Positions 8,460 through 17,324 of a DNA stretch of 64,000 bases are shown in pieces. Source of the stretch: Rathayibacter sp. VKM Ac-2856 (GTDB taxonomy: Bacteria > Actinomycetota > Actinomycetes > Actinomycetales > Microbacteriaceae); NCBI RefSeq assembly GCF_013205055.1, contig NZ_JABMLF010000005.1:248001-312000 (forward strand), read 5' to 3'. A program made the translations under genes and the position numbers. How positions within the stretch are numbered: the first letter of the stretch is position 1; every line of letters begins with the position of its first letter. The notes below the pieces were generated by a model that did no database searches, was not told the DNA's origin, and saw only the letters and a program-made list of their open reading frames with translations.

Positions 8460-9242
8460 GTGACCTCGCCGACCCCGTCCCTCCTCGAGCGGCTGCACCG
8501 CTCCCGGGCCGATGCCTCCGTCCTCGCGGGCACCACCTCCGAGCGGCAGGTGCGTCCGCTCCGCGAGGCGATCGAGGCCGCCGCCGAGCGCGACGAAGCC
8601 GCCGCGACCGCGCTGCTGGACGCCGTCGACGCCCAGACCGCGCTGCTCGAGCGCGCCGAGACGCAGCTGAGCGCGCTGGAGCGCTCCGTGCGCGACGACC
8701 TCGACCGGGCGGGCACGCTGACGGGTGTGCGGACGACCGCGCAGGTCGCCTCCGCCGCCGACGTCGTCACCGCCTCGGCCGCCGCGACGGCCCTGCTGCT
8801 GAGCGTCGACGACGCCCGCTCCTCCGAGATCCGGCACGACCCGTCCGCCGTGCTCGCCCTGCTGCTCGAGGCCGACGCGGCGCTGGACGCCGTGGTGGCG
8901 GGCTACCGCGACCCGCGCGCGCAGGCCGAGCGGCAGCTCCTGCTGGTCGAGGGCGCCCGGACCGTGGCCCTGCTCGGCGCCGACGCGGTCGCCCTGCTGG
9001 CGGCGGTGCACGGCGACCGGGTGAGCGCCGCGCCGCGGATCCTCGCCGAGGAGACCCGCGCCCGGCTGGACGCCGCCCTGCACCTGGCCGCGGCCGATCC
9101 CGCCGGCGCGCTCGAGCGGGCGCGGGCCGCCGACGACCGGGCCCGCTCGGCGCTCGACGAGGCGCTGATCGACCTCGACGGCCCCGCGGCGCCCTCCGCG
9201 GACGCACTCGGCGGCGCTCCCGGCGAGCTGCCCGCCGCCTGA
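8460..9242 (+). CDS. hypothetical alanine-rich helical protein
   Basis: A 260-residue protein that I do not recognise. It is rich in Ala, Glu, Leu and Arg with heptad-like spacing over residues 10-90, suggesting a coiled coil (ERLHRSRADAS, DAQTALLERAETQLSALERS). It has no signal peptide, membrane segment or catalytic motif. GTG 8460 is chosen because of the TACGAT element six bases upstream; ATG 8421 would add 13 residues. It sits alone in front of the arginase-like gene, with 58 bases between them. Confidence 0.65.
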   Translation: MTSPTPSLLERLHRSRADASVLAGTTSERQVRPLREAIEAAAERDEAAATALLDAVDAQTALLERAETQLSALERSVRDDLDRAGTLTGVRTTAQVASAADVVTASAAATALLLSVDDARSSEIRHDPSAVLALLLEADAALDAVVAGYRDPRAQAERQLLLVEGARTVALLGADAVALLAAVHGDRVSAAPRILAEETRARLDAALHLAAADPAGALERARAADDRARSALDEALIDLDGPAAPSADALGGAPGELPAA

Positions 9243-9300
9243 TCCGCGGGCGGGGCGCGCGGAGGCGGACCCCCGTGGACCGCGTGCCATAGTGAGACCC

Positions 9301-10134
9301 ATGGCCTCCTTCCTCGTGGTTCCGCAGTGGCAGGGGTCCGCCTCGACGCGGGCCATGCGCCTGGTCGACGGAGCCGAGGCGATCCGCGGCGATCTGCCCT
9401 CCTCCGCCACCACCGTCGTCGAGATCCCCGCTGAGGCGGGCGATGCGCAGGACACCGGCGTCCGCCGCTACGCCTCTGTCGCCGTGACCGCCGAGCGGGT
9501 CCGCGAGGCGCTGGCCGGCCGCACCGGTCCCGTCGTCACCGTCGGCGGCGACTGCGGAGTGGAGTTCGCGGCGATCGGGCACGCGGTGCGCACCTCGCCC
9601 GGGCCGGTCGCGCTCGTCTGGCTCGACGCGCACCCGGACGCGAACACCCCCCAGACGTCGCCGAGCGGCGCGTTCTGCGGCATGGTCCTCTCGGCGGTCC
9701 TCGGCCGCGGCGTGGGGCTGCTCAGCGCGTCCGCCGCCGACCGCATCGCGGACGAGCGGGTCGTCCTCGCGGGCGTCCGCGCCTCCGACCCGGGCGAGCT
9801 CGAGGGCCTGCTCGAGCGCGGCGCGACCCACCTCGGCGTCGACGCCCTCGACCCGGAGTCGCTCGTCGCCGCCGTCGAGGCCACCGGGGCGGGCTCGGTC
9901 TACGTCCACATCGACCTCGACGTCCTCGACCCGGCCGAGGTGGCCGGGCTGTTCGACCCGGTCCCCTTCGGCGTCCCCTCCTCGCGGCTGGTCGAGTGCC
10001 TCTCGGCGCTGCGGGCGCGGTTCCCGCTCGCGGGCGCGGGGATCACCTCCTTCGCCCCGTCCTCGCCGACGGCGGCCGTCGACGACCTGCCGACGATCCT
10101 CCGCCTGGTCGGCGCGACGACCCGCGGCGTCTGA
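9301..10134 (+). CDS. arginase-family protein with two Cys-for-His changes
   Basis: A 277-residue ureohydrolase fold. The bimetal motifs are recognisable: GGDC (82-85), DAHPD (109-113) and HIDLDVLDP (203-211). The first should read GGDH, where His is a manganese ligand. In SGAFCGM (122-128) Cys126 occupies the place of the His in the usual FHGM/IHGM, which acts as proton shuttle. Asp109, His111, Asp113, Asp205 and Asp207 are kept. It may be a divergent enzyme with altered metal or chemistry rather than a true arginase or agmatinase. A CATAGT element lies seven bases before the ATG. Confidence 0.8.
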   Translation: MASFLVVPQWQGSASTRAMRLVDGAEAIRGDLPSSATTVVEIPAEAGDAQDTGVRRYASVAVTAERVREALAGRTGPVVTVGGDCGVEFAAIGHAVRTSPGPVALVWLDAHPDANTPQTSPSGAFCGMVLSAVLGRGVGLLSASAADRIADERVVLAGVRASDPGELEGLLERGATHLGVDALDPESLVAAVEATGAGSVYVHIDLDVLDPAEVAGLFDPVPFGVPSSRLVECLSALRARFPLAGAGITSFAPSSPTAAVDDLPTILRLVGATTRGV

Positions 10135-10220
10135 GCGCGGACTCCGAATCGGCGCCCCGGCGCGACCCGGTGTCGGCGGCACCGGGCAAGATGGTCGGAC
10201 GCGACCCGAGCGGAGGACCG

Positions 10221-11012
10221 ATGAGCGACGACCGGCGACGTGTGCGCACCGAGAGGCGCGGGCACGTGCTCGAGATCGTCCTCGACCGGCCCGAGAAGCG
10301 CAATGCGGCCGACTTCCGGCTGCTGAGCGAGCTCGCCGCGGCCTACGGCGAGCTGGACCGCGATCCGGAGCTGCGCGCGGGCGTGGTCCTCGCCGAGGGC
10401 GCCCACTTCACCGCCGGGCTCGACCTGGCCGACATCGGCCCCCGGCTCGGCGGCGACGGGCTCGACTTCGTGCCCGAGGGCGGCCTGGACCCGTGGGCGA
10501 TCCGCACCCGCGCGGTCACCAAGCCCGTCGTCATCGGCCTGCAGGGCACCTGCCTCACGCTGGGCATCGAGCTCGCGCTCGCGAGCGACGTCGTCCTCGC
10601 CGAGGAGTCGACCCGCTTCGGCCAGATCGAGGTCGCCCGCGGCATCCTGCCGTTCGGCGGCGCCACGCTGCGCTTCCCGCGCGCGGCCGGCTGGGGCGAC
10701 GCGATGCGCTGGATCCTCACCGGCGACGAGTTCGACTCCCGCGAGGCGCACCGGATCGGCCTGGTCCAGGAGGTCGTGCCGGACGGCACCGTCGCGGAGG
10801 CTGCCCGGGCGCTGGCCGGGCGCATCGCCGCGCAGGCTCCGCTCGCCGTCCAGGCGGCGCTCGCGAGCGCCCGGCTCGCGGTCGCGGGGTCCGACGCCGA
10901 GGCCGCCGCCGCGCTCCCCGCCGAGCTGGCGCGCCTCGCCGCGTCCGACGACGCGCGGATCGGCATGGAGGCCTTCCTCACCCGCACCCGGGCGGAGTTC
11001 ACCGGCCGATGA
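10221..11012 (+). CDS. enoyl-CoA hydratase/isomerase family protein (crotonase)
   Basis: 263 residues of the crotonase superfamily. LDRPEKRNAAD near residue 19, the first oxyanion loop AHFTAGLDLADI near 56-68 and the second, GTCLTLGIELALASDVVLA near 100, are clear. The usual catalytic Glu pair of true hydratases is not obvious, since the segment reads FGQIEVARGILPFGG, so isomerase or another acyl-CoA reaction is possible. The ATG follows CGGAGG. The stop overlaps the start of the next gene (ATGA), so the two are translationally coupled. Confidence 0.85.
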   Translation: MSDDRRRVRTERRGHVLEIVLDRPEKRNAADFRLLSELAAAYGELDRDPELRAGVVLAEGAHFTAGLDLADIGPRLGGDGLDFVPEGGLDPWAIRTRAVTKPVVIGLQGTCLTLGIELALASDVVLAEESTRFGQIEVARGILPFGGATLRFPRAAGWGDAMRWILTGDEFDSREAHRIGLVQEVVPDGTVAEAARALAGRIAAQAPLAVQAALASARLAVAGSDAEAAAALPAELARLAASDDARIGMEAFLTRTRAEFTGR

Positions 11013-11398
11013 GCGAGCAGGCACCCGTGACGACGACCGTCCCCACCCCGTCCGCGGCGGAGCACTCCTCCGTGCTCGAGGCCCAGCGCGAGCGCGCGGC
11101 CCAGCAGCTCGAGGTGCGCCTGCGCTACGGCGACCAGGTCTGGGAGCTGCGCGAGGTCGACCACTTCGCCGTCTTCTCCCGCCGCTCGAGGGCCCGCCGG
11201 GCCGGCCGCGCGCTGGTCGCCTCGGGCTTCGAGATCGCGATCTCGCGCCTGCGCCTGCGCCTCGTCCTGGTGGCGAGCCACCACGCCGCGGTGGACGAGG
11301 AGGCGACGACGGCCTTCCTCCGCCAGGTGATCGAGGTCGTCGAGCGCGAGGGCGGCCGCTACGACGGCTGGCGGGCCGAGATCGTGCCCGCGCACTGA
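11009..11398 (+). CDS. RraB-like protein (ribonuclease E inhibitor family)
   Basis: 129 residues. The C-terminal 90 residues match the RraB fold pattern: a basic helix (RRSRARRAGRALVASGFEIA), a strand with RLVLVASHHAAVDEEA, and the terminal EGGRYDGWRAEIV that parallels the E. coli YDGW segment. In Proteobacteria RraB restrains RNase E. The role in actinobacteria is not established, and this copy lacks the acidic C-terminal tail. It overlaps the crotonase gene by four bases. Confidence 0.65.
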   Translation: MSEQAPVTTTVPTPSAAEHSSVLEAQRERAAQQLEVRLRYGDQVWELREVDHFAVFSRRSRARRAGRALVASGFEIAISRLRLRLVLVASHHAAVDEEATTAFLRQVIEVVEREGGRYDGWRAEIVPAH

Positions 11399-11526
11399 GC
11401 ACGTCCATCGAGCCCTTCCCCTGGGCACATGCACCGAGCACATCCACTGAGCACATCCTCCGGGCCGCAGAGCGCCGGAGTCCCGAGCAGAACGGGCGAG
11501 CAGCCCCCGAACGATCCGGAGAGACC

Positions 11527-13032
11527 ATGACCACGCCGAGCACCGACACCGCCGACACCGACACCGCCGCCGCGGAGAACAGCGCCGACGTCTTCGACCT
11601 GATCGTCGTCGGCGCGGGCCCCGTGGGCGAGAACATCGCCGACCGCGCCGTGCAGGGCGGCCTGACCGCCGCCATCGTCGAGAGCGAGCTGGTCGGCGGC
11701 GAGTGCTCGTACTGGGCCTGCATGCCGTCGAAGGCGCTGCTGCGGGCGCCGATGGCGCTGCGCGCCGCCCGCGACCTCCCGGGGGCCGCCCAGGCCGTCA
11801 CCGGCGGGGTGGACGTCGCCGCGCTCCTCGCGCACCGCGATTCCGTCACCAGCGGCTTCGACGACCACGGCCAGGTGCAGTGGCTCGAGGGCGCCGGCAT
11901 CGAGCTCGTCCGCGGGCACGGCCGCCTCAGCGGCGAGCGCGAGGTGAGCGTGACCGCACCCGACGGCTCCGTCCGGGTCCTCCGAGCCCGGAGCGCCGTC
12001 GCCGTCGCGCCCGGCACCAGCGCCGTCGTTCCCGACATTCCGGGGCTCCGCGCCGCGTCGCCGTGGACCAGCCGCGAGGCGACCAGCGCCGAGATCGTCC
12101 CGGGCCGCCTCGTCGTCATCGGCGGCGGCGTCGTCGCCTGCGAGATGGCCACGGCCTACGCCGGCATGGGCTCCACGGTGACCCTGCTCGCCCGCAGCGG
12201 ACTGCTCTCCCCGTTCGAGCCGTTCGCCGGCGAGCTCGTCGGCGACGCCCTGCGCGAGCTCGGCGTCGACGTCCGCCTCGGCGGCTCCCCCGCGTCCGTC
12301 GAGCGCCGCGCTGACGGCACCGTCGCCGTGACCCTCGAGGGCGGCGACGTCGTCGAGGCCGACGAGATCCTCGCCGCCACGGGCCGCGCCCCGCGCACCG
12401 AGGACCTCGGCCTCGAGGTCGTCGGCCTCCAGCCGGGCGAGTCGCTGCACGTCGACGACACGATGCTCGTGCTCGGCGAGGACGGCTCCCCGGTCGGCTC
12501 CGGCGCGCCCTGGCTCTACGGGGTCGGTGACGTCAACCACCGCGCGCTCCTCACCCACCAGGGCAAGTACCAGGCCCGCGCCGCCGGCGACGTGATCGTC
12601 GCGCGCAGCACCGGTGCCGAGGTGAAGGACTCTCCGTGGGGTGCCCACGTCGCCACGGCCGACCACGAGGCCGTGCCGCAGGTCGTCTTCACCGACCCGG
12701 AGGTCGCCTCCGTCGGCCTCACCGCCGCCGCGGCCGAGAAGGCGGGCTACCGCACCCGCGTCGTCGACTACGAGATCGGCTCGATCGCCGGAGCCTCGCT
12801 CGCCGCGGTGGGCTACACCGGCACGGCGCGGATGGTCGTGGACGAGGAGCGGAAGGTCGTGCTCGGCGTCACCTTCGTCGGCAAGGAGGTCGGCGAGCTC
12901 GTGCACTCCGCGACGATCGCCGTCGTCGGCGAGGTGCCGCTGTCGCGCCTCTGGCACGCCGTGCCGTCCTACCCCACCATCAGCGAGATCTGGCTGCGCC
13001 TGCTCGAGACCTACGGACGCGACAGCGCGTGA
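11527..13032 (+). CDS. NAD(P)/FAD-dependent disulfide oxidoreductase
   Basis: A 501-residue class I pyridine nucleotide-disulfide reductase. It shows a FAD-binding VVGAGPVGENIA (27-38), a redox pair Cys60/Cys65 in GGECSYWACMPSK (C-x4-C spacing kept, though the usual LNVG linker is SYWA), a second nucleotide fold VVIGGGVVACEMA near 197, YGVGDVN near 336 and the dimer-interface HAVPSYPTISE near 478 with His and Glu. It resembles dihydrolipoyl dehydrogenase and mercuric reductase, but no 2-oxoacid dehydrogenase or mer gene is nearby. The ATG follows GGAGAG. It overlaps the next gene by four bases. Confidence 0.88.
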   Translation: MTTPSTDTADTDTAAAENSADVFDLIVVGAGPVGENIADRAVQGGLTAAIVESELVGGECSYWACMPSKALLRAPMALRAARDLPGAAQAVTGGVDVAALLAHRDSVTSGFDDHGQVQWLEGAGIELVRGHGRLSGEREVSVTAPDGSVRVLRARSAVAVAPGTSAVVPDIPGLRAASPWTSREATSAEIVPGRLVVIGGGVVACEMATAYAGMGSTVTLLARSGLLSPFEPFAGELVGDALRELGVDVRLGGSPASVERRADGTVAVTLEGGDVVEADEILAATGRAPRTEDLGLEVVGLQPGESLHVDDTMLVLGEDGSPVGSGAPWLYGVGDVNHRALLTHQGKYQARAAGDVIVARSTGAEVKDSPWGAHVATADHEAVPQVVFTDPEVASVGLTAAAAEKAGYRTRVVDYEIGSIAGASLAAVGYTGTARMVVDEERKVVLGVTFVGKEVGELVHSATIAVVGEVPLSRLWHAVPSYPTISEIWLRLLETYGRDSA

Positions 13033-13415
13033 GCGCCCTGCGGCGCGCGGTCGCGGTCGTCGCCCTCGACCCGGCGATCACCCGGCCCGGCTACCTCTTC
13101 GCCTGCGCGGTCGGGCTGGTCTGGGGCGCCCTCTGGAGCACCGGCCCGATCGAGCGGCGCAACGGGCTCGTCGTCTTCACCGGACTCCCCTCCTGGGCGT
13201 TCGGGCGCGGCGGCTCCTGCGTCGGCACGAGCTACCTGACGGACAGCAACGTCTCGGACCGCGTGCTCGAGCACGAGGCCGTGCACAAGGAGCAGTGGCG
13301 GACGTTCGGCATGTGGTTCCCGCTGATGTACCTCGTCTCCGGTCGCGACCCGCTGCGGAACCGCTTCGAGATCGAGGCCGGCCTGGAGAAGGGCGGCTAC
13401 GTCCGTGGTCGCTGA
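13029..13415 (+). CDS. small membrane protein with HEXXH motif
   Basis: 128 residues, GTG start overlapping the upstream stop (GTGA). One hydrophobic segment spans residues 20-38. HEAVH (82-86) is a zincin HEXXH motif, and Glu114 or Glu116 in RNRFEIEAG could be the third ligand. This family is short and uncharacterised. A role as a minimal membrane zinc peptidase is inference only. It is sandwiched between the oxidoreductase and SDR genes with overlaps on both sides, so the three are probably one operon. Confidence 0.65.
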   Translation: MSALRRAVAVVALDPAITRPGYLFACAVGLVWGALWSTGPIERRNGLVVFTGLPSWAFGRGGSCVGTSYLTDSNVSDRVLEHEAVHKEQWRTFGMWFPLMYLVSGRDPLRNRFEIEAGLEKGGYVRGR

Positions 13416-14265
13416 TCAGACCGGACGCGTCGTCGTCCTCACCGGGGCGAGCTCCGGGATCGGCCGGGTCGCGGCCGGCGCACTGGCCTCGGCGGGCGCC
13501 CGCGTCGCCGTCGTCGGGCGGAACGCCGAGCGCACCCGCGCCGTCGCGGCCGAGATCGGCGGCGATCCGTTCGTCGCGGACTTCGACCGCCTCGACGACG
13601 TCCGCGACCTGGCCGCGGCGCTGCTCGCCCGCTACGACGGCATCGACGTGCTCGCCAACAACGCCGGCGGGCTCGTCTCGCGCCGCGGCGAGACGGTGGA
13701 CGGGCACGAGCGGACGATCCAGAGCAATCACCTGGCGCCGTTCCTGCTGACCCGGCTGCTGCTGCCCCGCCTGATCGAGACGGGCGCCGCGCGGCCGGGA
13801 GCGCGGGTCGTCGGCACCGCGAGTGCCGCGAACCGCATCGGCCGGCTGTCCCTCGACGACCTCGATCGGCGACGCGGTCCGTGGCTCGGCGGCTGGCGGG
13901 CCTACGGCACCTCGAAGCTCGCCACGATCCTGTTCGTCCGCGAGCTGGCGGAGCGCCTGCTGCCGACCGCCGTCGACGCCTACTCGTTCCACCCGGGCAT
14001 CGTCGCGACCGGCTTCGGCGCGGACTCGCGGCTGATGACGGTGCTGTCGGCGCTGTCGCCCGGCTCCCCCGGCATCTCCGCCGAGGCGGGCGCCGTCCCC
14101 CTGATCACCCTGGCCTCCGAGCCGGACGTCGGCGCGGCGAGCGGGACCTACTTCGACGGCCTGCGCCCGGGCGGCGCCGTGGCCGCGCAGGCCCGCGACC
14201 GGCAGCTGGGGCGCGACCTCTGGTCGCTCTCCAGCCGCCTGGTGGGCGTGCCGACCGCGCTCTGA
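13405..14265 (+). CDS. short-chain dehydrogenase/reductase
   Basis: A 286-residue classical SDR: TGASSGIG cofactor loop at residues 13-20, NNAGG near 90, catalytic Ser in TASAANRIG near 140 and YGTSK near 170. HPGIVATGF follows. The GTG start overlaps the previous gene by 11 bases. The substrate is unknown. Confidence 0.88.
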   Translation: MVADQTGRVVVLTGASSGIGRVAAGALASAGARVAVVGRNAERTRAVAAEIGGDPFVADFDRLDDVRDLAAALLARYDGIDVLANNAGGLVSRRGETVDGHERTIQSNHLAPFLLTRLLLPRLIETGAARPGARVVGTASAANRIGRLSLDDLDRRRGPWLGGWRAYGTSKLATILFVRELAERLLPTAVDAYSFHPGIVATGFGADSRLMTVLSALSPGSPGISAEAGAVPLITLASEPDVGAASGTYFDGLRPGGAVAAQARDRQLGRDLWSLSSRLVGVPTAL

Positions 14266-14301
14266 CCGGACCCCTCGTGGACCCTCGAGCGCTCGGCCGC
14301 G

Positions 14302-15243
14302 CTAGTTGGCCTCGGAGCGGCCCGTCCGCCAGTAGCCCATGAAGGCGACGCGCGTGCGGTCGACGCCGAGCTCGGTGACGAGGCAGCGGCGGATGAGCTT
14401 GATCGCGCCCGCCTCGCCGGCGATCCAGGCGTAGAGCCCCGGGTCGGTCCGCTCCGCGGGCACCTCCCAGAGGATCTCGGTGTCCACGTCGACGTCCGAC
14501 ACCTCGACCCCGCGGTGGTGCGCCGTCAGGAAGCGGGTCGCCCACGCCCGGACGGAGCCGCCGAGCTGCGCGCCCGGAGTCGTACCCGAGCGCACCAGCC
14601 AGTGCACGCGGACCCCGGCCGGATGCCGCAGCGGCAGGCGGTCCTCCGCGCTCGGCACCTCGAGGAACGCGGCGCCGGTGGCCGTGTCCGGCAGGCTCTC
14701 GAGGATCGCGCTGATCGCGGGGACCGCGGTCTCGTCGCCGGCCATCAGCAGCGTCGTGGCGGCGCCCGGGTGCCACTCGACGCCGCCGCCCGGCAGCTCG
14801 GAGCGCGCATCGGGCGCGATGATGACGACCCGGGCGCCGACGCGGGCCGACTCCACCCAGGCGGAGGCGGGGCCGGTGTCGCCGTGCGCGACGAAGTCGA
14901 CGTCGACCTCGGCGCGCTCGGGCCGGGTGGCGCGGATCGTGTAGGTGCGCAGCGGATTCCGCAGGGCGTCCGGCAGCTCGCGCCAGCGCGTGTACCAGTC
15001 GGGGGCGAGGCCGTCGGGGCCGCCCTCGTCGGCGACCGAGGTCATGAAGTCGTCCGCGCTCGACGTCGGCGTCGGCACGACCAGCTTGATCCGCTGGTCC
15101 GGCCCGGTGCAGGCGACCGACCCGAGGTCGTCGCCGGTCAGGGTGATCCGGATGAAGTGCGGCGCGATCCGCACCGCACGGGCGACGGTCGCGAGGTACG
15201 GCCGGTAGGCCGGGCGGGCGGGGGCTTCGGTCAGCGGAGGCAC
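14302..15243 (-). CDS. siderophore-interacting protein (FAD ferric reductase)
   Basis: A 313-residue SIP/ViuB-family flavoprotein that reduces ferric siderophore in the cytosol. The FAD-binding segment is RTYTIRA near residue 110 with DVDFVAHGDTGPASAWV; the NAD(P)H domain holds LLMAGDETAVPAI near 180 and YAWIAGEAGAIK near 280. The GTG start follows GGAG. An iron box covers 15261-15279 just upstream, so repression by an IdeR/DtxR regulator with iron is likely. Confidence 0.93.
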   Translation of the reverse strand: MPPLTEAPARPAYRPYLATVARAVRIAPHFIRITLTGDDLGSVACTGPDQRIKLVVPTPTSSADDFMTSVADEGGPDGLAPDWYTRWRELPDALRNPLRTYTIRATRPERAEVDVDFVAHGDTGPASAWVESARVGARVVIIAPDARSELPGGGVEWHPGAATTLLMAGDETAVPAISAILESLPDTATGAAFLEVPSAEDRLPLRHPAGVRVHWLVRSGTTPGAQLGGSVRAWATRFLTAHHRGVEVSDVDVDTEILWEVPAERTDPGLYAWIAGEAGAIKLIRRCLVTELGVDRTRVAFMGYWRTGRSEAN

Positions 15244-15260
15244 CGCTCCAGTCTCGCAGA

Positions 15261-15279
15261 CAAGGTTAGCCTTACCTAA
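15261..15279 (-). promoter_or_regulatory. IdeR/DtxR-type iron box
   Basis: On the minus strand TTAGGTAAGGCTAACCTTG closely matches the consensus TWAGGTWAGSCTWACCTWA. It lies 18 bases upstream of the siderophore-interacting protein start. Confidence 0.85.
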
Positions 15280-15340
15280 TCCTGAGTGGCTCTCAGGGAA
15301 AGCGGCCCGCGGTGGAGACCGCCACCGGGCCGAGCGGGGC

Positions 15341-15787
15341 TCAGCGGGCGGTGTGCTGCGCCGAGACGCGCAGGCGGGCGTCCACGTCGGCGGCGAGCTC
15401 CGCCACGACGGCGCCCTCTCCCCCGACCCAGGCGCAGAAGTCGTGCCGGTCGTCCGCCCAGGGGTAGTCGCCGTCGACGACGGACATCTCGCCCATCCAG
15501 GCGCGCACCGCGCGGTCGAGAGCGACGCCGCGCGTGCAGGCGAGGCCGGTGCCGGGAGCGCCGGAGCGCTGCGCGCGGCCGAGCCAGGTGACGCAGACGC
15601 GACCGGGCGCGGTGAGCGGCGGGAGTCCGCGGGCGTCGTCGACCTCGACGAACACCTGGCCGCGGGCGTTCGCGGGGAGGGCGTCGAGCATGCTCTGGAT
15701 CCAGGGCACGACGGTCTCGTCGCCCGCGATCAGGAACTGCTTGACGTCGATCGGCTCGTCACCGTCTCGTCCCTCGAACATGCACAT
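15341..15787 (-). CDS. stand-alone SIP C-terminal domain protein
   Basis: 148 residues that match only the NAD(P)H-binding half of siderophore-interacting proteins: IAGDETVVPWIQSML near residue 20 and FCAWVGGEGAVVAEL near 118. The FAD-binding N-terminal domain is absent, and only about 110 bases separate it from the amidase gene, so it is not a recent frameshift. A diverged iron box sits directly upstream, which argues that it is expressed and iron-regulated. It may pair with a separate FAD subunit, or be a relic. Confidence 0.8.
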   Translation of the reverse strand: MCMFEGRDGDEPIDVKQFLIAGDETVVPWIQSMLDALPANARGQVFVEVDDARGLPPLTAPGRVCVTWLGRAQRSGAPGTGLACTRGVALDRAVRAWMGEMSVVDGDYPWADDRHDFCAWVGGEGAVVAELAADVDARLRVSAQHTAR

Positions 15788-15793
15788 CGGAAG

Positions 15794-15812
15794 TAAGTAT
15801 AGGCATGCCTAA
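15794..15812 (-). promoter_or_regulatory. probable iron box of the SIP-domain gene
   Basis: TTAGGCATGCCTATACTTA on the minus strand matches about 15 of 19 positions of the IdeR/DtxR consensus and lies six bases before the ATG. Confidence 0.6.
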
Positions 15813-15899
15813 CCTCACGGCCAAGGGTCCGAGGCTGCCCGTTCGCCGAGCGTCGCGTGCACCCGTCGACCGGCGTGTGCGCCCGCCGCCGCCCGCCCG

Positions 15900-17324
15900 T
15901 CACCACTGCGGCGGGTGCCGCCGCTGCCAGCGCACGCGCCGCTCGAGCTGCGCGCCGAGCGAGAGCAGCACGGCCTCGCCGCCCGGTCGGCCGATCAGCT
16001 GGATCCCCATCGGCAGCCCGTCCGCCGTGACGCTCAGCGGGAGCGCGATCGCGGGGAGTCCGCTCACGTTCACGAACGACGTGTACGGGGTGTACTGCAC
16101 CTGCTGCTGGAAGTTCCGCTCCGGATCCCCGGCGTCGTACCAGCCGACCGGCCGCGGCGTCATCGTCATCGACGGCGTGAGGATCGCGTCGAACGGCGAG
16201 AACGCGGCGATCACCGCGCGCTCATAGGCCGACAGCACCCCCGCCGCCTCGACGATGTCGCGCGCCGAGCGGCGGCGGCCCTCCCGCACCAGCCACTGGG
16301 TCAGCGGCTCGAGCAGCTCGAGCTCGTCGCCCTCGACGGGGAGCGTGGACGCCCCGCTCTGCCAGAGCATCCGGAAGGCGTCGGGGTACGCCGCGGAGGG
16401 CGGCAGCACCGCGTCGTCGAGCCCGTGCCCGAGCGCCGACAGCGCCGCGATGCCCTCGTCCAGCGCCGCGCGGGCCTCCGGATCCAGGCCGATCTCGTAC
16501 TCCTCGTCCCAGGGCGAGGCCGTCAGCACGCCGATCTGGAACCGGCCCTCGCCGCGCACGGCTGCGCCGAGGAACGAGCCGTCGCCGTCGCCCGGTGCGG
16601 TCAGGGCGGTGCGCTGCGGGACGACGCCGTTCCGGCGCTCGAGCATCCCCTCCAGCAGCATCCCCGCGTCCGCGACCGAGCGCGTCAGCGGACCGGCGAC
16701 GACGAGACCGCCCACCCCGCCGACCCCGGAGGACGCCGGCACCCGCCCGCGCGAGGGCTTGAGGCCGACCAGGCCGCAGGCCGCCGCGGGGATGCGGATC
16801 GATCCGCCGCCGTCGGAGCCGGGCGCGAACGGCAGCAGTCCCGCGGCCACCGCGGCGGCCGCTCCCCCGCTCGAGCCGCCTGCTCCGCGCGAGGTGTCCC
16901 ACGGCGTCACGGTCGGCGGCCCGACCCGGTTCTCGGTGTACGAGGGCATCCCGAACTCGGGCGCCGCGGTCTTGCCCAGGCTGATCGCGCCGGCCCCGTC
17001 GAGCACCTCGACGATCTCGTCGGAGGCGTCCGGGACGAACGACTCGCGCAGCCGCGACCCGAAGGTGGTGCGCACGCCCGCCCGGCGCCAGAGGTCCTTG
17101 TCTCCGCTCGGGAGCCCCCACAGCAGCGCGGTGCGCGGGACGGAGTCGATCGCGGCGGCGCGGGCGCGCGCCGCCTCCGCGGTCACGGTCGTGAACGCGC
17201 CGATCTCGGCGTTCCAGCGCTCGATCCGGGCGAGGTAGTGCTCGGTGAGCTCGAGCGGGGTGATCTCGCCGCGCTGCAGCCAGTCCCACTGCTCCTGAGC
17301 GCTGAGGTGGTGGAGTTCGAACAT
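15900..17324 (-). CDS. amidase-signature family amidase
   Basis: 474 residues. The Ser-cisSer-Lys triad is in place: Lys76 (LPSGDKDLW), Ser151/152 in GAGGSSGG, and Ser175 in SDGGGSIRIPAA. It hydrolyses a carboxamide to acid and ammonia; the substrate is not predictable and no nitrile hydratase is nearby. TAGGGT ends six bases before the ATG, so the mRNA is probably leaderless. That -10 lies inside one of two matching palindromes, so transcription is probably repressor-controlled. Confidence 0.9.
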   Translation of the reverse strand: MFELHHLSAQEQWDWLQRGEITPLELTEHYLARIERWNAEIGAFTTVTAEAARARAAAIDSVPRTALLWGLPSGDKDLWRRAGVRTTFGSRLRESFVPDASDEIVEVLDGAGAISLGKTAAPEFGMPSYTENRVGPPTVTPWDTSRGAGGSSGGAAAAVAAGLLPFAPGSDGGGSIRIPAAACGLVGLKPSRGRVPASSGVGGVGGLVVAGPLTRSVADAGMLLEGMLERRNGVVPQRTALTAPGDGDGSFLGAAVRGEGRFQIGVLTASPWDEEYEIGLDPEARAALDEGIAALSALGHGLDDAVLPPSAAYPDAFRMLWQSGASTLPVEGDELELLEPLTQWLVREGRRRSARDIVEAAGVLSAYERAVIAAFSPFDAILTPSMTMTPRPVGWYDAGDPERNFQQQVQYTPYTSFVNVSGLPAIALPLSVTADGLPMGIQLIGRPGGEAVLLSLGAQLERRVRWQRRHPPQW

